Shown: positions 1 through 12,400, counted from the stretch's first letter. The stretch is 64,000 nt of DNA from Cymbidium sinense (GCA_021442155.1 CM038214.1:50164703-50228702); one strand, 5' to 3'. Made by a program: numbers and translations. The notes: a model not told the origin generated them from the letters alone.

Positions 1-15
1 ATTAATTATTATTTA

Positions 16-52
<37 letters not shown>

Positions 53-1925
53 TATTATTATTATTATTATTTTATTATTATATTTTATTAGTTTAGTTAT
101 TGTTAGTTAGTTTTTTTTGTTATTATTAGTTTATTTATTAAGTTTATTAGTTTTGTTATTTAGTTAATTTTGCTTTATTTAGTTATTAGTTTATTAGTTT
201 ATTATTAGTTATTATTATTTTTTTTTTTTAGTTTGGTTTTTTTATTTTTTAGTTTATTATTAGTTATTAGCTAGTTTATTTAGTTTAGTTTATTATGTTT
301 ATTTATTATTTATTAGCCTAGGTTTAGGTTCTCAATTTTAGTTAGTTTTAGTTATTTATTATTAGTTATCATTATTAGCTATTATACTTAGTTTTAGTTT
401 ATTATTTAATGTATTTTAGGCTTTATTTATTAATTAATTTAGTTTTATTTGTTAGTTTTTTTTTCATTAGTTAGTTTATTAGTTTATTTGTTTATTAGTT
501 ATTGGTTTTAGTTATTAGTTATTAGTTATTAGTTTTAGTTTTATTAATTTTATTTAGTTTATTATTAATTTTAGCTTTTGATTAATTATTATTAGGTTTT
601 TAGTTCAGTAGTTTTATTAGTTTATTATTTATTAGTTTATTAGGTTTTATTAGTTAGTTATTAGTTAGTTTAAGTTTAGTTTTATTATTAGTTTATTAGT
701 TTTTTTTATTATTGTTTAGTTATTAGTTATTTTAGTTTAGTTTAGTTTGCTATTATTAGTTTTATTATTATTAGCTTTATTACTTTAGGTTCAAAGGGTT
801 TAGTGTTTAGTTTATTTAGTTTTTTTATTATTATTATTTTTATTATTAGTTTTAGTTATTATTATTATTAGTTTATTAATTTTAGTTAGTTTAGTTATTA
901 ATTATTTTTTTGTTAGTTTAGTTATTATTAGTCTATTATTATTAGTTCATTATTTTTAATTTTATTAGTTAATTTTTATTTAGTTTATTATTATTTATTA
1001 TTTTAGTTAGTTTAATGTTTAGTTTAGTTATAGTAATTTATTATTTAGTTTATTATTATTAGTTTAGTTTAGTTAGTTTTTATGTTATTAGGTTTTATTG
1101 TTATTCAGTGTTTTTTAGTTATTATTAGCTTTTAGTTTAGTTTATTTTTTTATTATTAGTTATTTGCTTATTAGTTTAGTTAGTTTTATTTAGTTTATTT
1201 TTATTATTAGTTTATTAGGTTTGTTTATTATTATTAGGTTTAGTTTATTTATTTAGGTTTTATTTATTATTTAGTTTATTATTAGTTTAGTTTTTTTATT
1301 ATTAATTTAGTTATTAGTTTTATTTTGCTTAGTTATTATTAGTTTAATAGTTTGGTGTTAGTTATTATTAGTTATTTAGTTTTAGCTTATTAGTTTTTAG
1401 TTTATTATTATTTTTTAGCTATTATTATTTAGTTAGTTTATTATTAGGTTTAGTTAGTTTATTTTATTATTTAGTTATTAGTTTAGTTATTAGTTTAGTT
1501 ATTTGTTAGTTATTAGTTTAGTTTATTTTTAGTTATTATTAGTTTAGTTATTGGGTTTAGTTTTATTAATAGTTATTTATTTATTAGGTTAGTTATGTTT
1601 AGGTTTAGGTATTAGTAGTTATTTATAATTAGTTAGTTATTTATATTTTAGTTTTGTTAGTATTTAGTTTAGTTAGTTATTATTTTAGTTTATTTTTAGT
1701 TAGTTTATTAGTGGGGTTTTTGTTTATGTTTAATTTAGTTATTAGTTTATTTATTAGTTTAGTTAGTTTTATTATTATTAGTTTATTAGATTCTTAGTTA
1801 TTATTTAGTTAGTTTAGTTTAGTTTGTTCTATTAGTTTTTTGTTTTTGTTTATTATTAGTTTTTATTTATTATAAGTTAATTAGTTTTAGTTTTAGTTAG
1901 TTTAGTTTATTATTTTCTTAGTTTA
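1..1925 (+). repeat. TTA/TTTAG-rich low-complexity array
   Basis: Almost the whole stretch is built from TTA, TTTAG, TTAGTTAT and GTTTATTA words, with very few C on the + strand and almost no GGG triplets. It differs from the TTTTA-rich modules further right: the main word here is TTA/TTAG rather than TTTTA. It merges into TTTAGGG repeats near 1926. I see no gene, anchor motif or gene fragment in it. It is probably a strongly degraded derivative of the telomere-like satellite, but a simple-sequence expansion or consensus error cannot be excluded. Confidence 0.75.
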
Positions 1926-2074
1926 TTATTAAGGTTTAAGGTTTAAGGTTTAGGGTTTAGGGTTAGTTTTAGGGTTTAGGGTTCAGTGTTAGGTCTTTTT
2001 TATTTTTTTATTTTTGTTATTTATAGGGTTTAGGGTTTAAGTTTTAATTTAGGGTTAAGGTTTTTGGGTTTTTT
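1926..2074 (+). repeat. Degenerate TTTAGGG block
   Basis: Imperfect plant telomere repeats (TTTAGGG, TTTAAGG, GTTTAGG) with the G-rich strand on +. The block leads directly into the first glycine-rich protein fragment. Confidence 0.85.
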
Positions 2075-2554
2075 TTACAAAGAACAAATTCAAATTCAAC
2101 ATTTCTTCTTTTTGATTTCATCAACCAAGTAACACACCAAGTTCTTTAAGACACAAGTGACGACATAGATAAAAAATGAGCACACATCAAGCTAATCAAA
2201 AACCTTAGATAACTAGAACCATCTCAACTATAAAGACATAATTACAAAAGTAGTAGATTGGATCGGCCATTTTTCTATTTCTCTAGTTCCCATCAAAACC
2301 ACGCCTTTCGAGTAGCATGGTCCACCATCATATCCATAATATCTCCCTCCACCACCACCACAGCTTTAACCTTCGTCGGTCCTCCTTCCTCCATAACCAC
2401 CACTACTTTGATCACCATCTTTATATCCACCAACACCTCCAGATCCCCCACCACCACTGTGATAACCCCTGCCATCGCCTTCACCTCCACCGCCATATCT
2501 AGACTGAGCCTGGTTGATGATGATGTTCATGTCATCAAGGTTCTTCCCATTCTT
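2075..2554 (-). pseudogene. Glycine-rich RNA-binding protein 3' fragment, copy 1
   Basis: On - the copy opens NGKNLDDMNIIINQAQSR, which is the end of a plant GR-RBP RRM domain (usual form NGxxLDGRxITVNEAQSR). A Gly-rich tail follows (GGYHSGGGGSGGVGGY type, then GGYGGRR), and then a 3'UTR whose last bases complement the T-rich stretch near 2075. The reading frame holds one internal stop after GRRTDEG, and the terminal GNWRN is shifted out of frame. Everything upstream of NG is missing, so the RNP1 and RNP2 RNA-contact motifs are absent and no binding protein can be made. Both edges are fused to telomere-like repeats. Family assignment is firm; the donor gene is unknown. Confidence 0.8.
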
Positions 2555-5196
2555 GGGGTTTAGGTTTAAGTTTAAGTTTATAAGGTTTTAGGGTTTAGGT
2601 TAATTTTTTAATTTTTTTAGTTACTTTAAGTTTAGGTTTAGGGTTTAGGGTTTAGGTTTAAAGTTTATGGTTTAGGGTTTAGGGTTTAGGGTTTAGGATT
2701 TAGGATTTAGGGTTTAGGGTTAGGGATTTAGGGTTTATATTTTATTTGGGTTAGGTTTAAGTTTAGGTTTAGGAGAGTTTAGTTTAGGTTTTGGTTTAGG
2801 TTTTTTTGGGTTTAGTTTAGAGCAGTAGGTTAGTTTAAGGTTGTTTAGGGTTTATGATTTAGGCTTTAGTCTTTAGGATTTAGGCTTTTAGGTTTAAGGT
2901 TTTTAGGATTTAGGGTTTAGCGTTTAATGTTAGTTTAGAGTTTGGGGGTTTAATTTGAATTTAGGGTTTAGGATTTCAGAGTTTAGGATTAGGGTTTTAG
3001 GTAGGGTTTAGGTTAATAGGGTAGGGTTTAGAATAGGATTTAGGTTTTAGGGTTTATGGCAGTGTTTTAAATAACCCGACAGTTTAGGTTTATTTAGTTT
3101 ATTTTATTATTTTAATTTAATTATTTATTATAGTTTAGTTTATTTTAGTTTATTTTAGATTTGTGTTTAGGTTTATGTTTATTTTTAGTTTATTTTTTAG
3201 GTTTTTTATTTTATTTTTTAGTTTAGGTTTTATATTATTTTTAGCTTTAAGTTTTGGGTTTTATTTTAGGCTTTATTTCTAGGTTTTATTTTTTAGTTAG
3301 GTATATTTTAGTTTATTTTATTTTATTTATTTAGGTTTAAGTTTAGGTTGGGTTATCATTTTAGTTTTGTTTAGTTTATTTAGGTTAATTTTATTTTGGT
3401 TATTTAAGGTTTATGTTTTGTTTTTAGTGGTTTAGGTTTTATTTTATTTATTTTAAGTTTTATTTAGTTTTATTTTATATAGGTTTATTTTAATTTTATT
3501 TTAGTTTGTATTTTATTTTATTTAGATTTATTTTTTAGTTTAATTTTATTTTATTTAGTTTAGGTTTTTTATTTATTTTATTATGGTTTAGTTTTATTTT
3601 TATTTATTTTATTTAGGTTTAGGTTTAGGTTTAGTTTTTAAGTTTTAATTTTATTTAATTTTATTTAGGTTAGGTTTTATTTTTTTTATTTTTTTATTTA
3701 GTTTAGGTTTAGGTTTTAGGTTTAGGGTTTAGGGTTTATGGTTTTAGGGTTTGAGGTTAGGTTTAGGGTTATAATTTGGGTTTAGGTTTAGTTTAGTTTT
3801 TTAGGGTTTAGTAGGTTTAGGGTTTAGTGTTTTAGTATTTAGTTTTTAGTTTAGTTTATTTTAGGGTTTAGAGTTTAGGGTTTAGATTTAGATTTAGGAT
3901 TTTTTTAGGTTTGTGGTTTAGTTTTATTTTAATTAAGTAAACCGATTGGTTTTAGTTTATTTATTTTAGTTAGTTTATTTTATTTCATTTAATTTATTAT
4001 ATATTTTATTTAAGTTTATTTTTTTATTTTTATTTAGTTTTATTTATTTTAGTTTTTTATTTTAGTTTATTTTTTTTATGTTTAGGTTTATGTTTATTTT
4101 ATGTTAATTTTATTTTATTTAGGATTTAGGATTTTAGGTTTAGTTTAGGTTTTATGGTTAGGTTTAGTTTATAATGGTTCAAGGTTTAGGGTTTAGATGG
4201 TTTAGGTTTTTTTTATTTTAATTTTTAAATTAAGTAAATGGTATGTTTAGGTTTTTAGTTTATTTTATTTATTTTAATTTATTTATTTTTTATTTTATTA
4301 AGTTTTTTTTTTTTATTTTTTATTTAGTTTAGTTTATTTAGTTTTATTTTATTTTAGTTTAGTTTTTATTTTAATTTTTTTTTAGATTTAGGTTTATTTT
4401 TAGTGTAGTTTTATTTATTATATTTTAGGTTTATGTTTTATTTTAATTTTAGGTTTAGGTTTAGGTTCTTATTTTATTTGTTTAGGTTTTTAGTTTTATT
4501 TTAAGATTTTTAGGTCTTATTTTTTTAGTTTAGGTTTAGATTTATGTTTATTTTATTTAGGTTTACTTTAGGTTTTATTTATTTTAGTTTAGTTTATTTT
4601 AGTTTAGGTTTAGGTTTAGGTTTATTTTATTTTATTTTAGGTTTAGCCTTTTTTTAATTTAGGGTTTAGGTTTTATTTTATTTATTTTGATTTTACTTTT
4701 GGTTTATTTTTTAGTTTAGGTTTTATATTTTATTTTATTTTTAGGTTTATTTTATTTTATATTTTATTCATTTTATTTTTTTTTTAGTTTAATTAGATTT
4801 TATTTATTTTATTTTAATTTAGTTTATTTTTTTTATTTTATTTTTTTTTCTTAAGTTTAGGTTTAGGTTTAGGTTTAGTTTATTTTTTTATTTTATTTTA
4901 TTTTGGTTTAGGTTTTATTTATTTTATTTTAGGTTTTATTTAGTTTAGGTTTTAGATTTTTAGGGTTTAGGTTTGTTTAGGGTTATTAGGGTTTAGGGTT
5001 TATTGTTTAAGGTTTGGGGTTTAGGGTTTAGGGTTTAGGTTATGGTTTATTTTAGGGTCTAGGGTGGTTTTAGGTTTAATGTTTAGGGTTTTAGGTTTTA
5101 GGGTTTAGGTTTAGGTTTGGGGTTTAGGGTTTAGGGTTTAGTTTTTTAAGTTTAGGTTTAGGGTTTAGTTTTAGTTTAGGGTTTAGGGTTATTGGT
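2555..5196 (+). repeat. Telomere-like array segment with T-rich modules
   Basis: TTTAGGG-type blocks lie at about 2555-3060, 3701-3905, 4131-4215 and 4951-5196. T-rich modules (TTTTA, TTTAGG and TTTATTT words) lie at about 3061-3700, 3931-4130 and 4227-4950. Two modules begin with the anchor (AATTAAGTAAACCGATTGG at 3931; TTAAATTAAGTAAATGG near 4225). The 3061 module has only a decayed version. The sequence just right of copy 1 includes TTATTTAG/TTACTTTAGG-like words that recur right of copies 2, 4, 8 and 9. No gene is seen. Confidence 0.8.
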
Positions 5197-5679
5197 TTTT
5201 CTTTTTTTTTCTTTTTTAATAGAGAACAAATATTGAACATTTTTCTTCTTTTCGATTTCATCAACCAAGTAACACACCATGTTTTCTAAGACACAAGTGA
5301 TGACATAGATAAAAAATGAACACGCATAGAGCAAATAAAAAACCCTAGATAACTAGAGCCATCTCTATTGTAAAGACACAGTTCTATAAGCAGTAGATCG
5401 GATCGATCGTTCTTCAGTTTCTCCAATTCCCAATAAAACCACCCCGGCCTCTTTAGTAGTAGTTCCACCATCATATCCTTGATCTCTTCCTCCGCCACCA
5501 TCATGACTGTAATCTCCGTCACTGCTCTAGCCTCCATAACCATGAATTTTTCGACCACCACTTCCATATCCCGGACCACCACAATGATAACTGCTGCCTC
5601 CGCTTTTACCTCCACTGCAAGATCTAGATTGAGCCTGGTTTACAGTGATGTTCTTGTCTTCAAGGTTCTGCCCATTCTT
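5197..5679 (-). pseudogene. Glycine-rich RNA-binding protein 3' fragment, copy 2
   Basis: Same module as copy 1. The - strand reads NGQNLED, then NQAQSRS, a Gly-rich tail and the 3'UTR. The 3' edge is an A-rich run on - (T-rich at 5197-5218), in the position of a poly(A) tail. Small indels shift the Gly-rich frame, so the longest open stretch over it on - is out of frame and has no biological meaning. Flanked on both sides by TTTAGGG blocks. Confidence 0.8.
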
Positions 5680-6000
5680 AGGGTTTAGATTTAGATTTAG
5701 GTTTAGGTTTATTAGGTTTTAGGGTTAGGTTTATTTTTTAATTTATTTAGTTACTTTAGGTTTAGGTTTAGGGATTAGGGATTTGGGATATGGTTTATGG
5801 TTTAGGGATTAGGATTTAGCATTTAGGGTTTAGGGTTTTAAGGTTTATGCTTTTAGGGTTTAAAGTTTAGGGTTAGGGTTTAGGGTTTAGGGTTTAGGGT
5901 TTTTCAATGTGTAAGGATTAGGGTTTAGGGTTTAGGGTGTTGTCTTTAGGATTTAGGGTTTAGGGTGTTGGTTTTAGGATTTAGGGTTTAGGGTTTAGGG
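5680..6000 (+). repeat. Degenerate TTTAGGG block between copies 2 and 3
   Basis: It contains the shared right flank of the module (TTTATTAGG, then a TTTTTAATTTATTTAG element and TTACTTTAGG) followed by TTTAGGG variants. Copies 2 and 3 are only about 320 bp apart and no T-rich module separates them, so this is a shortened version of the repeating unit. Confidence 0.8.
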
Positions 6001-6440
6001 TTTTTGTTTTTTTTTTAAATTGAACAAATTTAGATTCAACATTCTTCATTTCGATTTCATCAGCCAGGTAACACACCAAATTTTATAAGGCACAAGTGAC
6101 AACATAGACTAAAAATGAGCACACATAGAGCAAATCAAAAATACTAGATAACTAGAACCTTCTCTAATGTAAAGAGATAGTTCCATAAGTGACAGATCTG
6201 ATGGGCCGTTATTCAATTTCTCTAGTTCCCATCAGAACCTCCCTAGCCTCTCTCGTAGTGGGGTCCACCATCAAATATCTCTCTCCCCACTACCACTTGT
6301 AACCTCCTCACTCCTCGCCCATAACCACCACTCACTGAATATCACCTCTCCATATCCATAACCTCCCCTACCTCCTTCAATTCCAGCCAAATCTAGATTG
6401 ATCTGGTTGGATGTTCCCCCACAAGGTTTTGCCCACTCTT
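6001..6440 (-). pseudogene. Glycine-rich RNA-binding protein 3' fragment, copy 3
   Basis: It has the 3'UTR and the 5' edge (- strand GAGTGGGCAAAACCTTG, matching NGQNL) of the same module. The Gly-rich part is scrambled by several deletions and is shorter than in the other copies. It ends directly at a telomere repeat and then the L1 tail. It is one of the most decayed copies. Confidence 0.75.
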
Positions 6441-6442
6441 AG

Positions 6443-8977
6443 GGTTTACATTTTTTAGGGAAAGTTAAAATTTTTTTACCTTAAAAATAAAGGATACAAT
6501 GTCTTTAAAAGGGGTAAAGCTCAAATTTCTACTGCTCACAGAGCTACAAGAAACCTAAAGAGCTAAACCCCTATCTAAGTGCAATGGAAAAAAGAAAATA
6601 AAAGAGCAAAAGCAATGTCATAAAAGCAAATCAAAAAGTACACAAAAAGTACTAATAAAACTTAAGAAAATAGTAAAAGGACTAGTTAACAGTAGTTCTT
6701 GATCCCTTTGAGAAGGAAAGATAACCAAGATTCACATCAATAATACTTGAGTTGGCTGAGTAAAGATCATTCAATCTGTGAAGTTACAACCTAGAAAAGA
6801 AATATGCAAAACACTACAAAGGAAATGGCCATAGCTCAAGGAAAAATGATAAAGTAAACAATTTAGAAAGAGCTGAGAAAGAAAAGGCAGCTCTAAAGAT
6901 CATCTCGGGGCAATACATATAAGCATCCAAAATTCATGAGAAGAGTTACAATTATATGCATGCTACCAACTAGAGAGAAGATATAGGGAAACATCAAGGC
7001 CATCAAAGCTAGTATACCTAATATAATCAACCATCCAAGGAAAAATAGTCCATAGTGATCTAATTCCTAAACCAAAAAATCAAGAAAAATAGCTAGCTAG
7101 CAACCAACTAGCAGCCAACCCACTAACTAAAACCCATAATAGACCAAACACATAAAGACAACATCTCAGAAGTTACAGCAGGGTTAGTGGCTGAGAACAA
7201 CCCACAACTATCTCCAGAGCACTGGCAATCCAAATCCAAGAGAAAAACCAATGTCCAAATAGCAAAATAGTAGAAGATAAGCAGCACCAGAGAGAGGAAA
7301 GTCATATAATAGAGAGACCAAGAGGGCATCTAGAAGTTACCATCAAAACCACCACCAAGGCAGCCAAATGGAAAGCAAATCCACCATCACCAACCAAGAG
7401 GCAAATATCAAGAAACAAAGAGAGCCAACTAAACCGAAGGGAGTCAATACCAACAGCCAACATAAAGCCCAAAACAACCACTAAACAAGCATCCAAGATA
7501 GTAGACATAAAAACCCTCAAGCTTAACCCCTAACAAGTCCTAAAATAAGACCAAAAAAACCATAAGAGCTCATATCCTCCGCCAACAAAATAGCCAATAA
7601 AACCACCCAGGCCACCAGCCAATAGGATGAGTAGTAGGAGAAGTCAGAGCTGCAGGAAAATTGACACACAAACTGGGAAACAAAAATAAAGGAAAAATAG
7701 CTGCACCCAAGAGAGGATAACCAACCCAAGAGCATACCAGAAACCCAACCAAAAGAACCCAACCAAAAGCACCTAAACCAACCATCAAGCATAGGCAACA
7801 CATCCACCCAGCCAACCAACCCAGATAGCCAAAATAGCCAACCAACCTACTTAGCCAACAAAACCAATTAGCAAACATAGCTAATACAAAGCCCAAAAAG
7901 AGGGAAAAGAACAATAACAGACAAAGCCAAAACCCACCTTGAGATCTCTAAATTAACCAAGAAATAAAAATTGTAGTCACCCAACCAAACCAGAAAAGGC
8001 CAAGGAGGACCACCCAACCACAAGCAGCAAAACTATAAAGAAAGGAATAAGGCCAAAGGCAAACAAAACCCCATCCAAATTTTGAAGAGCAGATATTCAC
8101 TACAAGGAGAAAATAGGGAGACAACAAGCACAGAACAACTAACTCCAATTCATAAGGTAGATAGAACCAACCAATAGAAACCTCCAAGTCAAATCATGAA
8201 AGGAGAACCAAGCTAGAAGAAGCCAATAGTATTCATGAAAAAATAAGCGCCCAAAATAGCTAAGCAGATGAGAGAAGAAAATAGCAGCAACTAGCAGAAC
8301 CAACCATAGCATTCACAAATCCCATTCCAAAAAGGCCATAGCCAGCCAAAACTAGAGGAAAACCCAAAATTCATTGGTAAAAAGGGTAGGCCAAAATTCT
8401 ATAGAACCACAACCCAACAGGAGACACAAAGCATAAGCCATAGAAAGAAAACCACCAAGCACAGAGGATAGGAAAACTAATTAAAAATAGCACCACTGAG
8501 ACCCAAAAAATGGATAGGAAAGTATAAAATGGGGTAAAGTTGAAGGGAGCTTAATTATCGAAATAAACTCACCAAAAACAAGTTCTTAGTGAGGGGAGCA
8601 AAAAGTACAACAAAAAATATACTGAATAAAACTACCATAGCAAAAGATTAATAGAAGAACAAAATGTTAAAATTTAAGGTAAGGCAGTTTAGTGTTATCT
8701 GATTGAAGACCATTCAGATGGTATGCTATGTCAAATAGCTAGGAAATCAGCACAAGCATTACTTTCAAAGAATGTGAGAATTTTGTAGCAAACTTGAGAA
8801 AGAAGCTTTTAGTGTGATTAAGAAGATAATAAGTCGATTTCCATTTTATTATTATTATGCATATCAAAAGAAGAGCATCAACTTTAATCCAAATATTATA
8901 TAGGCCTTTGCTTAAATAAATATTAATAGCTTTGTTAACAATAATGAGTTCAGCATAAATAACAAAATAAGCTTTAA
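6443..8977 (-). mobile_element. 5'-truncated L1 LINE (L1-A): RNase H end and 3'UTR
   Basis: The region matches the 3' part of the larger L1 at 49552-58583. Both share an AAGGGGTAAAGCT word near the 3' end, AAACCTAAAGAGCTAAACCCC just inside it, and the end of the RNase H coding region. Orientation is -, with the 3' terminus at about 6457 next to a short T run on +. The 2.2 kb A/C-rich 3' region gives several open frames rich in L, V and W on -; they have no recognisable domain. The 5' end is cut inside RNase H at about 8977. A weak candidate target duplication (GGTTTAcATTTTTTA at 6443, GGTTTAgATTTTTTA at 8978) flanks it, but the background makes chance matches easy. It separates two gene-fragment copies that were otherwise almost adjacent. 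Confidence 0.7.
8668..8977 (-). pseudogene. L1-A RNase H C-terminal remnant
   Basis: The - strand translation shows YAELIIVNKAIN and IWIKVDALLL, the second and third blocks of a plant L1 RNase H (catalytic Glu and Asp). It then shows YYLLNHT and ends LPYLKF-stop, with the stop at 8668-8670. The first Asp block (VNTDGS) is lost to the 5' truncation. The same text is found in L1-B and L1-C. Frameshifts are present and no activity is expected. Confidence 0.65.
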
Positions 8978-8992
8978 GGTTTAGATTTTTTA

Positions 8993-9460
8993 TTTTTTGG
9001 TTTTTTTTTAATAGAAAACAAATTCAGATTCAATATTTCTTCTTTTTGATTTTATCAACCAAGTAACACACCAAGTTTTCTAAGACACAATCGATAATAT
9101 AGATAAAAAAAGAGCACGCATAGAGCAAATCAAAAACCTTAGATAACTAGAACTGTCTCTACTGTAAAAACACCGTTCCATATGAAGTAGATTAGTTTGG
9201 CCATTCTTCACTTTCTCTAGTTCCCATCAGAACCACCTCGGCCTCTTGAGTAGCAGGATCCACCATCATATCCCCGATCTCTCACTCCACCACCACCATG
9301 GTGTAACCTCCATCTCTTTTACCTCCATAACTACCAGTATTAACCACCTCCATATCCACCAGATCCATCCCCTTATGATAATTTCCACCTCTACCTTCAC
9401 CTCCAGGATCAAGACTTAAGTGGTGATGTTTATGTTGCCATCATGGTTTGCCCATCCTGG
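8993..9460 (-). pseudogene. Glycine-rich RNA-binding protein 3' fragment, copy 4
   Basis: Complete-length module on -. The 3'UTR starts after an A-rich edge (T-rich on + to about 9010), and the copy carries the Gly-rich tail and the GNWR-like end. The NGQTM start corresponds to NGQNL. A deletion of part of the NQAQSR segment and several indels break the frame. The right edge is fused to GGGGGTTTAG. Confidence 0.75.
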
Positions 9461-12400
9461 GGGTTTAGTTTATTAGGTTTTAGTTGGTTTATTTTTTAAT
9501 TTATTTAGTTACTTTAGGTTTAGATTTAGGTTTGGGGTTGAGGGTTTAGGTTTAGTGCTTATGGTTTAGGGTTTAGGTGGGTTTTTAAGGGTTTATGCTT
9601 TAGGGTTTAGGTTTATGTAGGGGTTTTAGGTTGGTTTTTTAGGGTTTAGGGTTTAGGGTTTAAGGTTATTTTTTTAAAATTAAGTAAACCGATAAGTTTA
9701 GGTTTATTTACTACATTGAGTTTATTTTTATTCCTTTTAATTTATTTTCTTATTTATTTTTATTTAGGTTTATTTTTTTATTTTTATTTAGTTTAGTTTT
9801 TTTATTTTAAGTTTATTTATTTTTAATTTAGGGTTTTAATTTTAGTTTATTTTTTTAGGTTTAGGTTTAGGTTTAGGTTTATTTTTAAGTTCAATTTTAT
9901 TTTTATTTTATTTTTTAGGTTTAGGTCTTTTTTCTTGTTTTAGGTATATGTTTAGGTTTTAATTTTATTTTTTTAGGTTTTGGTTTGAGGTTTTTATTTT
10001 AGGTTTATTATAGATTTTATTTTTTAGTTTAGGTTTAGGATAATTTTTAGTTTATTTTATTTTATTTAGTTTAGGTTTATGTTTATGTTTAATTTATTTT
10101 AGGTTTAAGTTTAGGTTTTATTTATTTTAGTTTAAGTTTGGTTTATTTTATTTTTATTTTAAGTTTTGGTTTTTTTTAGTTCAAGGTTTAGGTTTTATTC
10201 TTTATTTATGTTTTAGGTTTAGGTTTTTATATAGTTTTTATTTAATTTTATTTTAGGTTTATTTTATTTTTCATTTAATTTCAGTCTTTATTTATTTTAT
10301 TTTTATTTATTTTTACTTTTTTATTTTATTTTATTTTTAGGTTTAGGTTTAGGTTTTAGTTTAGGTCTTTATTTTATTTTATTTTATTATTTTATTTAGG
10401 TTTTGGTTTATTTATTTTTTTATTTTTTTATTTTTTTTAGGTTTTATTTTAGGTTATTTGGGTTTAGGGTTTTAGGGTTTAGGGTTTAGGGTTGAAGATT
10501 AAGGGGTTTAGTATTTTAGGTTTTAGGGTTTAGGGTTTATTTTAGGGTTTAGGTTTAGGGTTTTAGGTTTAGGTTTAGGGTTTAAGGGTTTAGTTTTAGT
10601 TTTAGGTTTAGGTTTAGTTTAGGAGTTTAGGAGTTTAGGTTAGGTTTTAAGTTTAGGGTTAGTTTAAAGTTTAGGAGTTTAGTTTTAGGTTTAGGTTTAT
10701 GGTTTAGAGTTTAAGGTTTAGGTTTAGGTTTAGAGTTTAAGTTAAGGTTTATGATTTAGGGTTTAGGGTTTAGGGTATAAGTTTAATTTAGGCATTAGGA
10801 TTTAGGGTTTTTATAGTTTAGGGTTTAGGTTTAAGGGTTAGTTTAGAGTTTAGGGTTTAGAGATTTAGGGTTTAGGGTATTAGGTTTTGGGTTCTGGGTT
10901 AGAGTTAGGGTTTAGGGTTTAAGGTTTATGGTTTAGTGTTTATGGGGTTTAGGGTTTAAGGTTTAGGGTTGTAGCTTTAGGGTTGTAGGTTTACGGATAG
11001 TTTTAAGGTTTAGGGGTATTTTTTTTAAATTAAGTAAACCAATATGTTTAGGTTTATTTAGTTTACATTGTATATCTTTTATTTATTTAAGTTAATTTTA
11101 TTTTTTATTTTTATTAGGTTTAGTTTATTTATTTTAGGTTTATTTATGTTATTTAGGTTTTTATTTTAGTTTTTTTTAGGTTTCGTTTTAGGTTTAGGTT
11201 TATGTTTATTTTTTTTAGTTTAGTATTATTTTTATTTATATTTTTTGGTTTAGGTTTTATTTTTTATTTTAGATTTAGTTTTAGATTTTTATTTTATTTT
11301 TTTACGTTTAGGTTTTAGGTTTTTATTTAAGGTTTTTTTTAGGTTATTTTTTAGTTTAGGTTTAGGTTTATCTTTGGTTTATTTTATTTTATTTAGTTCA
11401 GGTTTAGGTTTAAGGTTAGTTTATTTTAGGTTTAGGTTTATGTTTAGGTAATATTTATTTTAGATAATGTTTATTTTAGTTTAGGTTTAGGTTTATTTTT
11501 TTATTTTTAGGTTTAGGATTTACTTATAATTTAGGATTTAGGTTTTATTTTGTACTTATTTTTAGGTTTTATTATTAGGTTTATTATTTAGGTTTATGTT
11601 TTTATTTTATTCTATTGTAAGTTTATCTTATTTTTATTTTAAGTTTAATTTATATTTTACTTAAGTTTTTTATTTTTTTTAGTTTAGTTTAGGTTTTTAT
11701 TTATTCTATTTTTAGTTTAATTTTTATTTTTTATTTTATTTTCTTTTTAGGTTTATGTTTAGGTTTAGGTTTAGGTTTAGGTTTTAGTTCATGTTTTTAT
11801 TTTATTTTATTTTATTTATTTTAGTTTGGATTTGATTTTTTGATTTATTTTACTTTTAGGTTTTAACTAGTTTAGGTTTAAGTTTTCAGCTTTTTAGGCT
11901 TTAGGGTTTAGGGTTTAGGGTTTTGGGTTTGTGGTTTGGGGTTTAGGGTTTAAGGTTTATGTTTTTTTTTGTGCTTTAGGGTTTATGGGTTAGGGTTTGG
12001 GGTTTAGGGTTTAGGCTTTAGGGTTTAGGAATTAAGGATTGGGGTTTTATGGTTTAGGTTTAGGGTTTAGTTTTTAGGGTTTAGGGTTTAGGGTTTAGGG
12101 TTTATGGTTTAGGTTTTAGGTTTAGGGTTCAGGTTTTAGTTTAGGACTTAGGGTTTTAACACATTTTATTTTATTTATTTATTTTATTTTTATTTTATTT
12201 ATTTATTTATTTTTTTTATTTTTTTATTTATTTTTTTTTATTTTATTTTTTTAGTTTAGGTTTTATTTTATTTTTAGGGTTAGGTTTAGGTTTTTATTTT
12301 ATTTTTTCTAGATTAGGTTTTAGGTTTTTATTTTAGGTTTAATTTTAGGTTTTATTTTTTAGCTTAGATTTATGTTTATTTTTAGTTTATTTTATTTTAT

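Noticed and set aside
1..2074. The window as a true chromosome end (terminal telomere)
   Set aside because: The TTTAGGG runs are short and degenerate, carry gene fragments and retroelements, and non-telomeric DNA follows to the right. It is an interstitial or subtelomeric array.
2258..2563. Open frames of 60-115 codons over the gene-fragment copies on either strand (for example 2258-2563, 5286-5615, 28053-28340, 45831-46127)
   Set aside because: They are out-of-frame or antisense readings of the Gly-rich repeat. The correct frame on - gives the Gly-rich protein text and is usually broken by stops.
7123..8187. Several open frames rich in W, L, V and F on - (7123-8187), similar to those at 31972-33052 and 50157-50944
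   Set aside because: They lie in the A/C-rich 3' region of L1 elements, are not conserved in frame between L1 copies and show no domain. Their apparent membrane character comes from base composition.
6443..8992. GGTTTA(C/G)ATTTTTTA as a firm target duplication of L1-A
   Set aside because: The left copy overlaps the presumed poly(A) run and both lie in T-rich telomere-like text where such matches arise by chance. Kept only as a weak candidate.
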